Source: Stenocarpella maydis
Taxonomy: Eukaryota; Ascomycota; Sordariomycetes; Diaporthales; Diaporthaceae
Assembly (NCBI GenBank): GCA_002270565.1
Contig: NQMI01000135.1
Location: 49,750 to 113,749, forward strand
DNA: 64,000 nucleotides
Direction: 5' to 3'
In this document: piece by piece, positions 32,521 through 46,019 of the stretch
How the letters are laid out: the number at the start of each line of letters is the position of its first letter
Numbering within the stretch: position 1 is the first letter of the stretch
Notes under the pieces: model-generated
Told to the model about the DNA's origin: nothing
Database searches by the model: none
The model's input: the letters and a program-made list of their open reading frames with translations, nothing else
Position numbers and translations under genes: made by a program

Positions 32521-35500
32521 CACGGTGCATGTCAGCTATGGAGTTCGCGAGCAAGTTGGAGTCGCTGTTGTCGACCGAAACCGTGCCACGATTGGATTGG
32601 ATTGGCGTCTGGGTGCTACGGTCTTGGGGCTCGCTGGGTGCACGAACACATGGCTTGTGTTTGTCGTCGATACAGGAGCACGCTTGAAGCCGCGAAGGCC
32701 AAAAAGATGACGCATTTATGGTCAAAGCTCAGAGGCTTTCTAGGGTGGCAGCTGGGCGACCAAAGCAGGATGGCCAGTTTTGGCCAATTCGCTGCAACAC
32801 TACGCATGTATGATTGTATCCACAGAGTTGTGTTGGCGAGAGTCTCGCGTGCATACAGAAGGGTCGCACGCCGCAATGGCAAACAGGAAAAGCAATGGCG
32901 GTGGGCGACGAGACCCGGGATGTATAGAGATTCCATATCCTGCATATAGACAGCCTGGTTGGCTGTAGATAGATTTTGGACCCTGTCGGTCGATCAGACA
33001 AGTGCAAAAACAAAGTAAAATTTCAAAATGACTGCTAAATGTCTCGGCACTGCCAGCCTCGATGACTACTTGACCCGTGCACCGACAGCCCTGTCCTGTG
33101 TACCTGCATAAGTCGTCACCAGACGGCCGAGGAGACGACCTGCAAGTCTGTGACAGTACAGACAGTTCTGTCTGTACCTCGTGCGTTCGGCCTTTTTGGT
33201 TCGCTCACTCGCTCGACAGGGCCGAGGTACCCACTTTTGCTCGCCCTTCTGAATCCTATGTAGTGTAGGCTACGGAGTACTAGGTACGTACATAATTATA
33301 ATAAGATTGGGCAACCTGACAACCTGCACAGCCGTGGGCCGCCCTAGCTCCCGACTTTGATGCGCCCTCGTTTCCCACCGCCCACCACAACAACCTGACA
33401 TAAGGATACTATGTATCTAGGTAGATATCCAGCCAGTCTCTGCATATGGCATATAGTTTGCTCCGCGGAAGGGTGGGGGGTGGGAATCACCACCCAACAC
33501 GATTCCAGACCGCCCACCCGGCCCGGGGGGGGGTGTGAAGTGAGATGGGGGCGGGACTCTGTTCGCGAATGCCTGATGACGCCATTTGGTAGCAGCGCAT
33601 GCGTACCCTTGGGGGCCCCCTAAACAAATGCCCCTTGTCTTTTCCTTCGTTCCTTTCATCAACAGTGTGTGTGGTCCCCACTGGAGCCGGCCCGATCGCC
33701 CATCTCTCCCTCACCCCCCTTCGTTGTGCCTGGCTGGCCCTACACTATACCCAGACGGTGTGAATGGCGTCGTGGCCCCCCCCCCCAAATGATCCCTGTT
33801 TCCTATTACTTATCACTGGCTGGCTCTACTATCTGTCTGTCCTCTCTATGTGTGTTGTGGCCCCCCCCCTTCCTTTCTCCCTCAAGGACGTCTTCCGAGC
33901 CCTCTCACCATAACCCCCCCCCCCCAAACCCTCAACATCCCCAGATAAACTATGGGGAAGAGGATATGGAGGAGAGGTCGGGAAGCGAGATCTGCGGCCG
34001 TCTCCCTCGGGCCTATCTGTCTGTCTAGTGAAGTCAAAGTTAGCTCTCCTAGTTGGCCGGCTTGGCTTTTGTGGGTGGGACGCCCCCGCCCAGGGGAGAA
34101 GGCAGGGCGGCCTCGGCGATCTGGTCGGCGCCGGGCTGACTTTTGTTCGACTGACCTAACCGACTGCCTCATTGCCCATTGCGGGTCCTATACCTGTGGG
34201 CGGAGGGTCTCAGATGAGGCTGTTGCTGGGTAACTCCCCTCTCTCCGCTCCCCCCAATTACTGGCGTCTCCTGTCCAGTAGTGTGGACACAGGTAGGTAA
34301 GGGATCCGACCAGCCCTCTCTCTTGCTCTCTCCCTCCCGTCCCTACCTCAGAGACCTGGGATTCAGCCACAATCTCGACCGGCTGGCTGCCCCGGTCCAA
34401 GACACAGCCAAGCCCTGTGGGCCAATGGACTGGGAAAAGCCGTTGGGAGCATGATTGCGAGCGAGCCGGAGGGGCAACGGCGGGAGGGGCGGGGACCCAG
34501 GCGGTTGATAACAACAGACAATCCTTTGGGCGTGGCCCCGGCCAAGTAGTGTATCTAGTGTACAGTAAGTAATAGGCTGGCAGCCCTGGTTGGCAGGCTG
34601 GCAAGCCGTGTATGCATGCATCTTGGGCAGCAGCCAGCCGGCCAGCCGGCCAGCTGCAGCAGCGCCATGTGGAGAAGTCACTCCTCTCCCCGGCGCTGCG
34701 AATTATACTACCTTTTAGGCCTATGTTGTATGGTGGAAGTGTCCAGGCTCGGGGGCTTGGGGACTGGCGGTCCCCTCCCCCCCCCTTGAAAAGAGCATAT
34801 AAGGGAAGAAGAGGCCCACAGCACCTGGGGTTCGTCCCGAGGTTGTTGTCGCTGTGTCGGTCACAAAGGGGGCAACGCGGATGGGGGATTGATGACGACT
34901 TCCATGTGTGTTTGGGGGTTGGCTTGAATTGCAACATGGTGGGAACCGCAGCCCGGAACCACTTTCACCACGGGGGACCAGACCGGTCAGTCGATCCTTC
35001 AAGGTGCCACGGATCGAACGTACATTCGTATCGTAGCTTCGAGGCAAGATACACACATGCCTCCGCACGAATCCCCTCTACCAGTGCCATCTTCATGGTT
35101 GCTCTCGAGCCGCTCATCAAGCAGTCGGCCTTCTTCAAATTCCCACACCTAGATGCGACCATCTCAGCGCTCAGCCCCTAACAACAAGAGAGCCCCTCCA
35201 GCTTTCCCGGACCTCAAATCGATTGCCCTACGACCACATCGGAAGACTACGGCGTGGTAGCCAAGAGGCACACTTCCACGTCAACGATCCCGAGTCCCTG
35301 CTCTCCTCTGCTTAACAACCCCCCCCCACAAATATGGATTCCGCAGCCCCCTTTCTTTTAAGATATGTACTCCGCCTAAATGCACCGAGAAACGCCGTTT
35401 CCAATGAATCCTTTCGCCGTGTATATATGCAAAGGTTCCTCCCAATCATGTCCTCGAATGAAAGCAAAATGCCGGGTATCGTATATTTTCCAGGCCTGTG

Positions 35501-35692
35501 TCCATTCGCCACCAACCCCAAAAAGAAAACCAAGACTCCAAAAATTAAGAATTGGGTATTGGACCTCGGGCGACCGCATGCAGAAGAAGAGGGGGGGGGG
35601 TGAAAATACAAAGAATAGTTGTTACAGAGATCAGTCGCGATGAGATCCTGCTTGCTTCGAAATTGTTTGCCGGGAGCGAGCTCGAAAGTCTT
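32521..35692. other. Convergent intergenic region, no gene recognised
   Basis: About 3.2 kb between the ends of the copper-fist gene and the phytochrome gene, longer than two 3' UTRs need. C- or G-runs occur at 33,527..33,534, 33,776..33,786, 33,862, 33,907..33,916, 34,780 and 35,590. CTAGGTA-type motifs are at about 33,279 and 33,415. The minus-strand frame 34,188..34,937 and plus-strand frame 34,612..35,181 show no domain and are rejected as genes. Confidence 0.5.
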
Positions 35693-38600
35693 TCAAGACA
35701 TGCTCTCCCTCGCAGCGTTGATCTCGTTACCATGCAGCTCGACATCCCGGAGAGGAGGAGCATCCTTGGCTTTTTCCTGCGGGGGGAGTTCCAGTCTCTT
35801 CCTGAACCAGCCGCCTCGCTCCCACTGGCCAGCCACGTACACGGCGCCGTTCCGAGTCCGGTCGTCAATTATGCCAAACAACAAGGCCTCGAGCCTTTTG
35901 AAATCGATGGGTTTCAAGATCCAGCCGTCAAACCCTGCAGTCATGTATGTTGGTCTCTCGCGCTCCTGTAGAGAGGCCGAGACTGCGAAGACCGGAATTC
36001 TGCCATGATTGGAAGAAATGGCCGAGAGGTTTTGATGCTGGCCCGAGTGTTCGATCTCTCTTATCTTCTTGGTCGCTGTGAGACCATCCATAAGAGGCAT
36101 CTGCGAAGTATTGTCAGCTTGCTCCAAGAAGAAACACGAGAGAGGGCACAGTGACGCCAGGTAACATGATTAGTTCGATTTTCAACAGGCTCTCATATGT
36201 TTCTTGGGTGTCGGTAGGCGAGCGGGAAGGGTAGTGCATTACCTGCATGTCCATAAGGACTACGTCGAACTCGGGGGCCGATTCCTTGTAAGCTGCAGCA
36301 CAGTCTTCGCCATTCACAGTGTGATGTACGGTATGGCCAGCCTTCTCCAATCTCTTCCGCAGTATTTTCATATTGATGGGATCGTCCTCCGCCACCAATA
36401 CGCGTAGCTTGGCCGACTCAGGTTTGCTTGCGGTGTGGACATGGCCGTCGATGGTTGTCGCTCCGTATTCGGCCTTGGCCTTTGCCTTCGCTTTTGCGGA
36501 TGGCGCATCACCCGATAGCTCGAATAAAACGCCCGAGGTCTCGCTGGGCTGAGCGGGCGCTTGAGGCTGATCATGATACTCATCGGGTATCTTGACAGGC
36601 CGAATGGGTGTTTTCGTGTCGGTTATGTAGTCGAACCCGACTGGGGCAGCAGGCTTGTCGGCATCGGCTGAGACCTCCTGGCTCGCGTTCTTATCTGGCG
36701 TCGAGACCGATCTCATCAAGCCCCCAGGCCTGCCAAAAGGCCGGCTTGGACTCATGGAACGGGATGCAGCGTGCCTAGGACTGGCACTGTAATAAGCGCC
36801 TTTCGAGTTTCGTCGCTGTACACTGGCCGACTCGGGCTCCGGTTCCCCAATCCCCAAGGGTGTCTGGATGGCATTGATGAGCCTGTCTGCGTCACTCGTG
36901 GAGCTCTGTGCACTGCCCCGGCTCGTCCCAGTCCGGTGACTATTGAGACTGCTGTTATCGTCAAAGCTCCTTTTTGCCGTCAGCATTTGCTTGTGAAGAC
37001 TGGCGCTTCCACGATCAACTAGCATGACTTCGCCTTCCCCGCCAGGTGGACGTGTTGTCGAGACAGAAGCGGCCGATCCGGTGACAGAGGTCGAGCCAAC
37101 TAATCCGCTATCCTGTGACCCGGGCGAATCGCTTGGTGGCATTTCGAATGGAAGTTGGATAACGAATCGAGACCCTTTTCCTTCCTCCGATTTCAGACGC
37201 AGCTGCCCATCCATATTTCGAACAATGCGAGCCACTACCGCAAGCCCGAGCCCTAGCGCCTCCTTGTCCTTAACTGTGCTTTGTTCCTCTTCCGAAATGC
37301 TTACTTCCTCGGTCGAAACCTGTTCCAGCTCGCGAAACAGTGCATCCAGTTGGGAGTTGCTCATCCCACGCCCCGTGTCCTGGACAATGATTTCCACGCG
37401 CACCTTCGTGTCTTGGACCTCAGCGGAGTACACCTCTACCTTGACGAGGCCCTCGGACGTGTTCTGTACCGCATTGGCAGTCACATTGGATACGGCCTGT
37501 CGAAGTCTTCTCTGATCGCCGCAGACGTACTTAGGCAACCCTGGATGCTCCACAACTTCGTAATCAATTCCCTTCCTTTTCGCGTCATTTCTGAACGCGT
37601 CTGTCGCTTCTCTGACACATGCGAGGAAATCAAAGATCTCGTCCTTGACAAGATTGTTCCCTTCTTCTGTTTGAGTGAGATCGAGAAGATCATTGACTTC
37701 GGCTCTGTTAGATATAACACACCTAGCAGAGATCCAAAACGAGTTCATGGGTTGAGGTGGGGGAGGAGGGTACTGAATAGGTATTTCACTTACTGACGTA
37801 AATGAGGGACTTGGAGGCAGAATGTGACCTTGCCAGGTTATCTCTGGTCTCCTGATCCAGAGAGCCCTCCAGAGCAATTTCAAGGTAATTGATGATCGCG
37901 TTGAGGGGTGTGCGTACCTCGTGCGCGGAGTTTGCCAGAAGGAGTCTTGTCAGGCGGCTATTTTGAAGAGCAGCCTCCTTCTGTCTCCATACTTCGATAA
38001 ATTTTCCATAGACGAGGCACAAGACCGCGGCCGTCTCGATTTGCTCCTCGGACCACTCGCGGCATTTGCCAAGGATAGTCTCGTTCCACACCTGGAAGCT
38101 CTTTCTGGGCTCCAGATAGTTCTGGGTCCCCTCCTGGATTATCTTCTCATACGGGTTGCCTGCCCATTTCACCTCCCGTACCTGACCTTTTCTGAAGAAG
38201 GTAATGAAGTCGCTGCCGCCAACGCTGAGCGGAACATACAAGAGTCCAGCGATAAAGTGAAAGCCTGGAGGGTAGTGCAAATCCGGGAAGTCCACTTTAA
38301 CGTCCTGCGTGGTCAAGACCGAGCTGAACTTGCGCACTCGGAGGTACTCGAGCATCGCGAGAGCCTCTTGCGAATGCTCGACCTTGCCCATGAATTTGGT
38401 TTCCCCCTTTATGGAAAGCATGCCAAAGTCCGCATCGAACAGTCTCAGCAAGTCGTCGGAGGATGCAATAATGTAGCCTGAGGGGTTCTTGTCTGTGGGC
38501 ACAGTGTTGATGAGTTTGCGAGCCTGGAGCCTCGATGCGTATGAGAGGCGCTCGATGTTTCTGGAGACGGTGTCGCCAACAAGCCGGCACATCTTCCTGA

Positions 38601-40646
38601 TGGGAAACGAAACACGCATACCCTTCGCCCCGTACGAATGGCAAGCGATGAGCCCCCAGAGCTCGTTGAAGGCGTTGATTGAGATCGACATGGACGAGCG
38701 TACCGCCATGTTCCCGAGGTACTTGATGTGAATGGGCGACATGGCTCGGAGGTACGAATGCGTCATATCCAGGGGACTATCGAGATCCTCTTTCGAGCGG
38801 CAGACCAATCTCGCGGTCTCCTGGTCCCGGTCGTAGAGAAGCCGCACCTTGTTGAGCTTGTAGAGATCCCGAGCCTGTTTTGGGATATCTGATGCGGGAA
38901 AATGAAGTCCCTTGTAAAGATCCTTCGTATGCACAGGGTCGACGAGTTCCGTTACCACTTTCCCATTAAACGATGCATCGAATTGATAAATCATGACTCG
39001 ATGAAACCCGGTCAACTCCTTGACTATCCCCACAAGGATCTTCAGGAAGCGGTCGAGATTCGTGGCAGAGGCAAGCTGCTCCTGCACCTGAGACATCATG
39101 TCGAAGACCTGCATAGCACCGGCTTCGCCCCTCCGCTTGCGAGCACTTCTCAGGACTCTAAGCGGCTTGCTCGAAATTTCGGTGCTGTCCGTGAGCTCGT
39201 CCATCGTCGGATTTGACCGGAGGGTGTCTACCGGAAGGTCTGGGGTTCGCTCATCGTCCGGCCTCAACGGGAAGTCGTGGTCATCGTCTAGCTCGAATTC
39301 GCAAATAATGAGATCAGGATGAGCTGAGTGAGAGTGAATAGCACACCATAACTTGATGGATCTGAGAAAGTGGTCAGCCCGGGCATAACAGTGCGGCGAC
39401 CGATCATTACTGGTGCACAGGTATGGGAACAGAGAGCCAGGAGAGGCACTACAGAGCATCGAGAACGCTCCCAAATGACAGTAGACCGACAAGTTACCTC
39501 GGTTAAGAAGAGCGAGAGGAGGGCCACTGGCGCTTACCTTTTCTTTGGAGGCCGTATAGACATGCTGAACACCTCTGGACCATTGATGGCAGGATCAGCA
39601 TCCTCATCTCTGATGAAGTCGATGTGGTCCAGAAGGTTGTCGGCCTGCTCCTCGGTGAGGATGTCTGTGAAGTTGTTGAGACGGAAAAGTTCGAGAGGGG
39701 TGTAGCCAATGATGCGCTTCGAATTTTCGCTGGCGTATCGCACGGTGAAGCGTCCGTCTGCCTCTTCACGTATGGCAAGCATAAGTCCGAAGCCTTGGAC
39801 GGCACCGGGGGCGTGAATGGGCTCATCTTCACATCTCTGTAATGTCCCATCTCTACCCGTGATGACCAAATGGCCTTCTTCAGTCATGACATGTCTGAAA
39901 CGTGAGGTCATGAATCCGTCCACAGGGATGTCAGGCTGCCCATAGGCAGAGTCCCGTCCGACCGAGCTTGCACCATGAGCCAAGTGCGCATCACCGCCTG
40001 GTTCAGATTCCTCATCGTCCGAATCGTCACCGAAGAGGTCCAGCGGTCCTGATCGGTGTCGTTCCGCATCGAGCTGTACGCTGGACCTCGGTCCCGTGGT
40101 GTTTGAACGTCCCCTGTGATGCGCTTCGTCCTCATGTGAGGCTGACAGGGTTGGTGGGAGTGAAGAGAGCACGGAATCGCTGGTAATGCTACCAGCGTGC
40201 CTCCTCGATGCCTCTGCACCATACCGAGAACTGCCGGGTGCATGAGGCGTGGGACCACCTTCGGCCGGCATTCGCGGGAAATATTCGCCAGATGTCCTAC
40301 TCGAGGGGCCAACGCTGATGACGGAGCGTATTGGAAAGACTCGGTCGCCCGGGTCTGCCTGGCTCCCATGGCCAGTCTGGTGATCGGAAGAAGCACTCCA
40401 GGCGGACTTAACGCTGGGGGTTTGGACAGGATTTGGGTTGTTGGTGAACAAGGGCACAGAAGTGTCGATGGTGTTTCGGGGGCCTGGTGCAGGGTGTGAG
40501 GGGGTGTAGCTGCCAGTGCGGGAGTCTTCTCGATCTCCCAGGTCGGAGCCTGGGGTAGATTCTGGGTGGTCGACGGGCTGCGAGCTCCGAGATGTAGCCG
40601 CCGGAGACTGTGGGTGAACCGCCGCGTCGCTTTGGCCCGAGTCCAT
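35693..40646 (-). CDS. fphA: Fungal phytochrome, hybrid histidine kinase
   Basis: Four exons on the minus strand, 39538..40646, 37794..39361, 36243..37696 and 35693..36100, give 1,512 aa. Introns: 39,362..39,537, 37,697..37,793, 36,101..36,242. A disordered Ser/Pro-rich N-terminus (about 250 residues) leads to a PAS-like domain with Cys272 in QRCEDEPIHAPGAVQGFG, the biliverdin attachment site of fungal phytochromes. The GAF domain holds FPASDIPKQARDLY, and the PHY domain holds NPSGYIIASSDDLL and the FHFIAGLLYVPLS region. His850 in SAHEVRTPLNAI is the HisKA phosphorylation site; GDQRRLRQAVSNVTANAVQN, DTGRGMS and GLGLAVV are the ATPase boxes. After a long Ser-rich linker the receiver domain has AEDDPIN, Asp1375 in VVLMDMQMPLMDG and LKPID. 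It senses red/far-red light and relays phosphate through an HPt protein. All key residues are present. Confidence 0.95.
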
Positions 40647-43600
40647 GGCCGGCTCGTTTGTGAAGATCAGATGCGAGACCTAGAAGCCTCGTACGATATG
40701 GAGCCGTCGAGGGCGGGCGCGGGCGCGGGCGCGGGCAGACAATGCGGGCAAAAGGCAGGGTGGGGTGACGGCCGAAGTCTCGGGAGTCTCGTGACTGATC
40801 GCTGGACGGTCACAGCGTTTTCTATTTTGGAAATGTGAGGGTGGACACTGGCAAGTCATGAGGTGAGAACATACATGTGGAATTGTGCGGTTTCTGGCCC
40901 CCAAACATTGAGCCAGCGATCTGGAGGAGCACTATGGCTTTGTGCCACCGCGGCGGTTGGTTGTGCTTGCAGCTAGGCAGAACAGAGGGGAGAAGGAGGC
41001 AATAGAGAACAGTCGCAGGACTGCGCGTGTGAGCCAGTGGGGTGCGGAACAGTGGTCCGAGAGTTGGCAACCAGGTCCCTCTTTCAGATTTCAAGACTGG
41101 ACTTTTGGCCACAGCGGAGTAGCAGCAGCAGCAGCAGCAGCAGCGAGAGGGACCAAGGGAGTGTTGACTCGCAGGCTGGGCTGGCAGGGCGGTAGCAGGT
41201 TGCAGCCCTCTGTAGGCGTCTCAGTCCGAGTGGGCCTGGGCCGTTGACGATGGGTAGATGTGTCACGGTTTCTTGCCAAATACCGATCCAAATAGTCGAT
41301 GCTGCCAGATGAGGATGGCATCGAGCATGGCTAGATATTGCACATCCTTAGCTGCTACGGGAACGGGTAGATAGAGTAGCGTGGGTAGATACAGCAAGGC
41401 CTGGGCGTGGGTGTGGGCGGCGGCGGCGGCGGCGGTGGCGATGTGGGACGGGACGCAAATCAGAAGCGAAAGGGCCGGCTGCGCAATGAGAGAGAGAGAG
41501 GCAAAAAGAGTGGCCCTGGCCCGTGGACGGATCTGTGGACGGGTCTGTGAACGGGGCAAGGTTGCAAGGCCGGGATGGCGGTTCCTGAATGACGGGCTTG
41601 GGTGGGTCTGGCGGCCGAGTTTTGGATTTCTGGTCTGGGGTTTGCTCTCGTCTCTCGTCCTTCGGGCCCTCGGAGTGTGTCGAGAGTGTAAGAGTGCGTG
41701 ACGAAAGGGCAGTCCAAGGCTGGTCCTTGCGAGTCCTGCCGTCGCTCCGTCCCGTTACCACCCACAGGCTGATTTGAGCAGCTACACCTAACACGAGTAA
41801 CCCACATCTGCCTCACCAACAAGCAGCTACCGTAGCACGCAGTGAGTGCCGGTTTTGTGCCAGTGCTTTCGTCATTGGTGATCATTGATCCGTCCGTCTT
41901 AGACAGGGGGGGCTGGACGAGTCTTTGGTGCACAGGTACGTACCGATTATCTGAGTACACTACTATGTACATGTGTGCAGTGAGCAGGGTAGTACAGTAC
42001 ATATTTTTCTTGGGGGGGGGGGGACCCATCTATCAAATCAGATGGGAAAGTTGAAAAATCCGATTGCATTTCGCCCCTCCCAAGCAACACCTCAGCACCC
42101 GAAACTCTAAAACATGAGGAGGCCGTCAGAACCCCCCACCTTTGCAGCCTCGGGGGCAAGACAAACAACAATCATTTCTTTTCTTGGTCGTGGTCAAGGC
42201 TTGTTTGTCACTGTCTCCTCAGAACTCAGATACACTCACTATGTCTGTCATTGGACCCTACGAGGATCTGACCCAGATCCCACAAGCCTGCCTGCCGGTG
42301 CCGCCTCAGGCAGCAGCCACCCTGTCACCAGACAAATCCAGCAATTGATTGAGAGATGGGCCAGCATGATGAGCAGCAACTCTCCAAGTCACCACGGCAC
42401 CACAGCCGCACAGCCGCGCTAGCCACTAGCCGCTGCAAAACCAGCCAGCAATTTCCAAGGTTTTCAACCTTGTTGATCGTTGCACGTACTGTGCCTGTGT
42501 ACCAGTCTCCTACGCGTGGTTCTGTGCCCATCCTGAGCACCGTGCAACGCGTGCCCGGATACTTGTCTCTGCCGCTATCTACAGGCTACACACACCGACC
42601 TCAGCCACTGTTCAGGCAGATGATCTATCTGGTAGTCACCGACGACACCTCGCCAGCGGCATCGTCAGCACAATGGGGATGAAAATGGGACCGCGGGTCG
42701 GTGGGTTCCAGAAAGAATTCGCAGGGAGAGAGGTGTGTGGGGCTTTCTCTCCCATCAGCCGTCTGCCCATCATCGACTATGCTATGTCATGCGCCCGCTG
42801 CAGAACCGGCTCGAGAAGACGACTACATAGTGTAGTACCCTGAACAACCCGCCCCCCCCCCCAAGGCTGGTCGGCGGCAGCCCCCACCCAAGCCGGGCCT
42901 CCCCGGCGCATGAGACCCAAAGTCGCAAAACGTCTGGCCGCTTGTTGCTGTCGGAAGTGCTACTGCATAGCTCGCATAGCACGATAGAGTGTTCTTCCCC
43001 CGAACCCACTACCAGTCCTAGTGCATCGTGGAAACGGTGACCACCGCTGCTTCCTTCACGGGCCGGCCAACACATCTGTGAGCGAGCCTGCGGAGCGGCA
43101 GGTACGTGCATTTGCTTCGTATGTCTGCAACCTCGCCTGGACGGAGATGGAGCCGTAGATCTTACTATGTATATGGAGACATGGCAGTCAGTCATACGAC
43201 GACGGATTGAGCCAACGCAGAACCACCTCGTGAGCCTGCAGCCAGGCAGTTTCCAGCTCAGGGAAGCCGCGTCTCTTGTGCGTGATCTGCCGCCTCGGCC
43301 ACAGCGGAGAATTTCCCCCGGCTCTCCAAGGATCGACAGACGGCACTGGCTTCTAGCTGGGGGGTTCCCATCCATTCCTACACCCGACACCTTGCTGTCC
43401 TGGGAGCCCCCTGGGTGTGGAGACGCAGGTTGCTCATGAACTAGGTAGTGTAGTGTAGTGCGCGGTGCTAACCAGGTGCAGTCTGCTATTAGTTCATGTC
43501 CCCACGACTCTACGAGTACATCACAACCATCATCTGTCGCAGACTTGTCCTGACGTGCCACAGCCACTTACACAGCCAGACGGCCTGGCATTATTGTGGC

Positions 43601-45400
43601 GTCGAGAGTTGGAGCCAAATTGTGCTACACCACACTACTGTGTAGTGTACGACAAGGACCGCGGTTGCACCCCTCCGGACGGCGCATCCCAATGTCGTCA
43701 TTGCGCAGCCCGCCGTCTGAACATTCCCCGGCCACCAAGCAGGGCTGTCTTGGATCTGATAGGGCGCAGGGCTCACCGAGGCGGGACTCGCTTAACACTT
43801 GGCCTGGTCTTGCCTGGACGACTGATTTCCAAGTCCGGGGATTTCACGACGTCGTTCATATTGGCAGTGACCATTCCACAGATGTCTAGTGTGAGAGGCA
43901 CAGATGTCCATTTGATGGATTTCCAATCCGGCGGCTACTACGACGTAGCTTGCTGGATAGCCCAGTCTAAACGGACCTGAAACTTGCCTCTCCTTCCTCG
44001 TTGGGACAACCAGCTTTGCCCGGCCGTGTGAGTCTAGTGCACATGACCACATCGTCATGCCCCCTGGGGTGCGTCCTGAAATTACCACGTCCCTGCAGGC
44101 AGAACCATCAATGACGCCACATGTAGACCCATAGTTATAACTTCGCAGGTTGGGTTTCTCCCAAAACTGTTCGTGGAGCACCGGCATCTCAGCGGCCTGA
44201 AATTTGACATTTGCCACTTGGGGTCCCAGAGAAAGGACCCTGGACCAACCTGCCAAGGCCAAAGGGACCTGGAGCTACCTCTCTTTTCCGCCACCTTGCC
44301 AGATCATGGTCAGCTTATCAGCCTGGATGGGGTATCGCATTGGGTGAAGGTGGCAGAATATGTTTGCACGTCGGGAATATTTCCGGGGTGACGTTGTTTT
44401 CCACCCCAGCTCAAGTGCAGGACTGAGCATAGTCGCGGCAGGCCTGGCTCCAAATGTCGCCACACCCGCGTCAACTTGCTCGCAATTGACAGCAAAGCAA
44501 CAGTGCAACAGACGGTGGACTGCTCAAATTTATGTCTCCTTTCCACTCACTCCTTCTGCCTGCGGAGGGTCAACCTTTTGCCCGGCATATATATATATAT
44601 ATACAAAAAGTTCTACACTGGGTGAAGGCTTGATTACGGCCTTGCACAAGGGCTGTGGGTGGAACGGTACGGCGCTCAAGTGCCCGCATCCGACCGACTG
44701 CCAGACCAAGCCTTGCACTGGTGATGCGCACTTTTGGGCTTTTCCTACGGTATTCACCGTCGTTTCCCCCATTCCAAATTGCCCATCCTTATGAGCCTGC
44801 TCAGTTGACAAGTATGTCCCTTGGGGCCACAATCTCGCTGTGGGGCTGTAGCCCGAGCAGCCTCAACAACGGTCTTCCAAAATGAACCTTTAGGAAGGCG
44901 ATTTTAGATCTCACAAAAGGCCTTAGCGTACAAGTGCACCATTGCTTTCCTGAGTACCAAGCCCAGGCCTACCCTAAGTAGATAGAGATGTGCCCTGCTA
45001 CAGCTCCCACCACCGGCGTGGTTTGCAATGAATAATATTAATCTAGTTACTGACCTCTTCTCTTATTACCTCTTCGTTGCTTGAATATATTTCCTGTCTC
45101 TGCCGATTGATTCGGCAAGTTTTCTTGAAAACATGCATTCAAATTCGTAAATCCGATTTTCCCATCGCGACGCGATGTCCCGGCCAGAGGGTCCGGTCGA
45201 CTCCGGAAACTACGAGAGGCACGCCGTGGGGCTGCTTTATGGGGTTATGTTCACTCTGAGAGCAGAAATCAGCCTCTCTTTCCTTGATATCACGTTTGTC
45301 AGGTCTCGATGGAGGTTTTATATCCTCTCGTACTATCTTGATATCACTAAGCCGTGACGCTATGCGATGAAGCCGTTGAGCAGGTGTCGAGAGGCACGCA
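40647..45400. other. Phytochrome promoter and gene-free flank of the AT-rich block
   Basis: About 4.7 kb with no gene I can support. The part nearest 40,646 is the phytochrome promoter and leader; a GGGCGC repeat is at about 40,713..40,735. Microsatellites are (AGC)8 at 41,121..41,144 and (AT)n at 44,587..44,603; a G-run lies at 42,012..42,022. Frames at 42,782..43,567 (-) and 43,465..43,980 (+) overlap on opposite strands and look random. GC content falls from about 45,030 onward. Confidence 0.5.
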
Positions 45401-46019
45401 TTTATGAGGAAATGGGAGATTTAGCACTGACCTAAACGGGGGGTACGCCGGTACATCGCCCATCGCACACTCCCGCACACATAACTGGTTTCAGTCTTTA
45501 TTTGATTACATACTCTTTATTAAAGACCTGAAGGCTGCCACTTTATGTAGCACTAGACGCTCAAAGATCCAGCGTTAGATAACGTACACTTTTCCGATAG
45601 CAGGATGTTTGGTCCTCAAGTAACCTTCGAGTTTATTAGCCTCATGATTCTCATTAAATAAGCAGTTTCATATATACGCATAGGAGCACTGCAACTATTA
45701 TCCAGCATTCGACTGTGCTGATACCATCTGACCCTCACTAGTGGAACACCCCTACCAGTAGAACGAGGACCTACATACAAATATCATCACATTAACTTAC
45801 ATATATTACAGCCAATTTAAAGCTATACACATAGGAATTTGACCAATTTATAGATATATACTTAGTAAATAAACTTATATAGGTAGTTGGTATTTTGGGG
45901 GCATTAGAGCGGCTACAATTAGATTTCAAACCTTATATATAAATATCAATCCTAGGGCCCAATTTCTCAATTATCTTCATGATAGCCCAGCTTATTCCTC
46001 TCAATTACCACCCAACTAT
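45401..46019. other. AT-rich entry of the RIP-damaged block, unidentified
   Basis: Base composition shifts to AT-rich and TA-rich. No frame longer than a few dozen codons is open. It may be the eroded 5' part of the DNA transposon whose coding remnant starts at 46,020, but no terminal repeat was found. Confidence 0.5.

Noticed and set aside
34188..35181. Frames of 249 (-) and 189 (+) codons
   Set aside because: Mutually overlapping, rich in Pro/Arg/Ser/Cys, no recognisable motif.
42782..43980. Overlapping frames of 261 (-) and 171 (+) codons
   Set aside because: On opposite strands over the same DNA, with no domain or splice support and non-coding composition.
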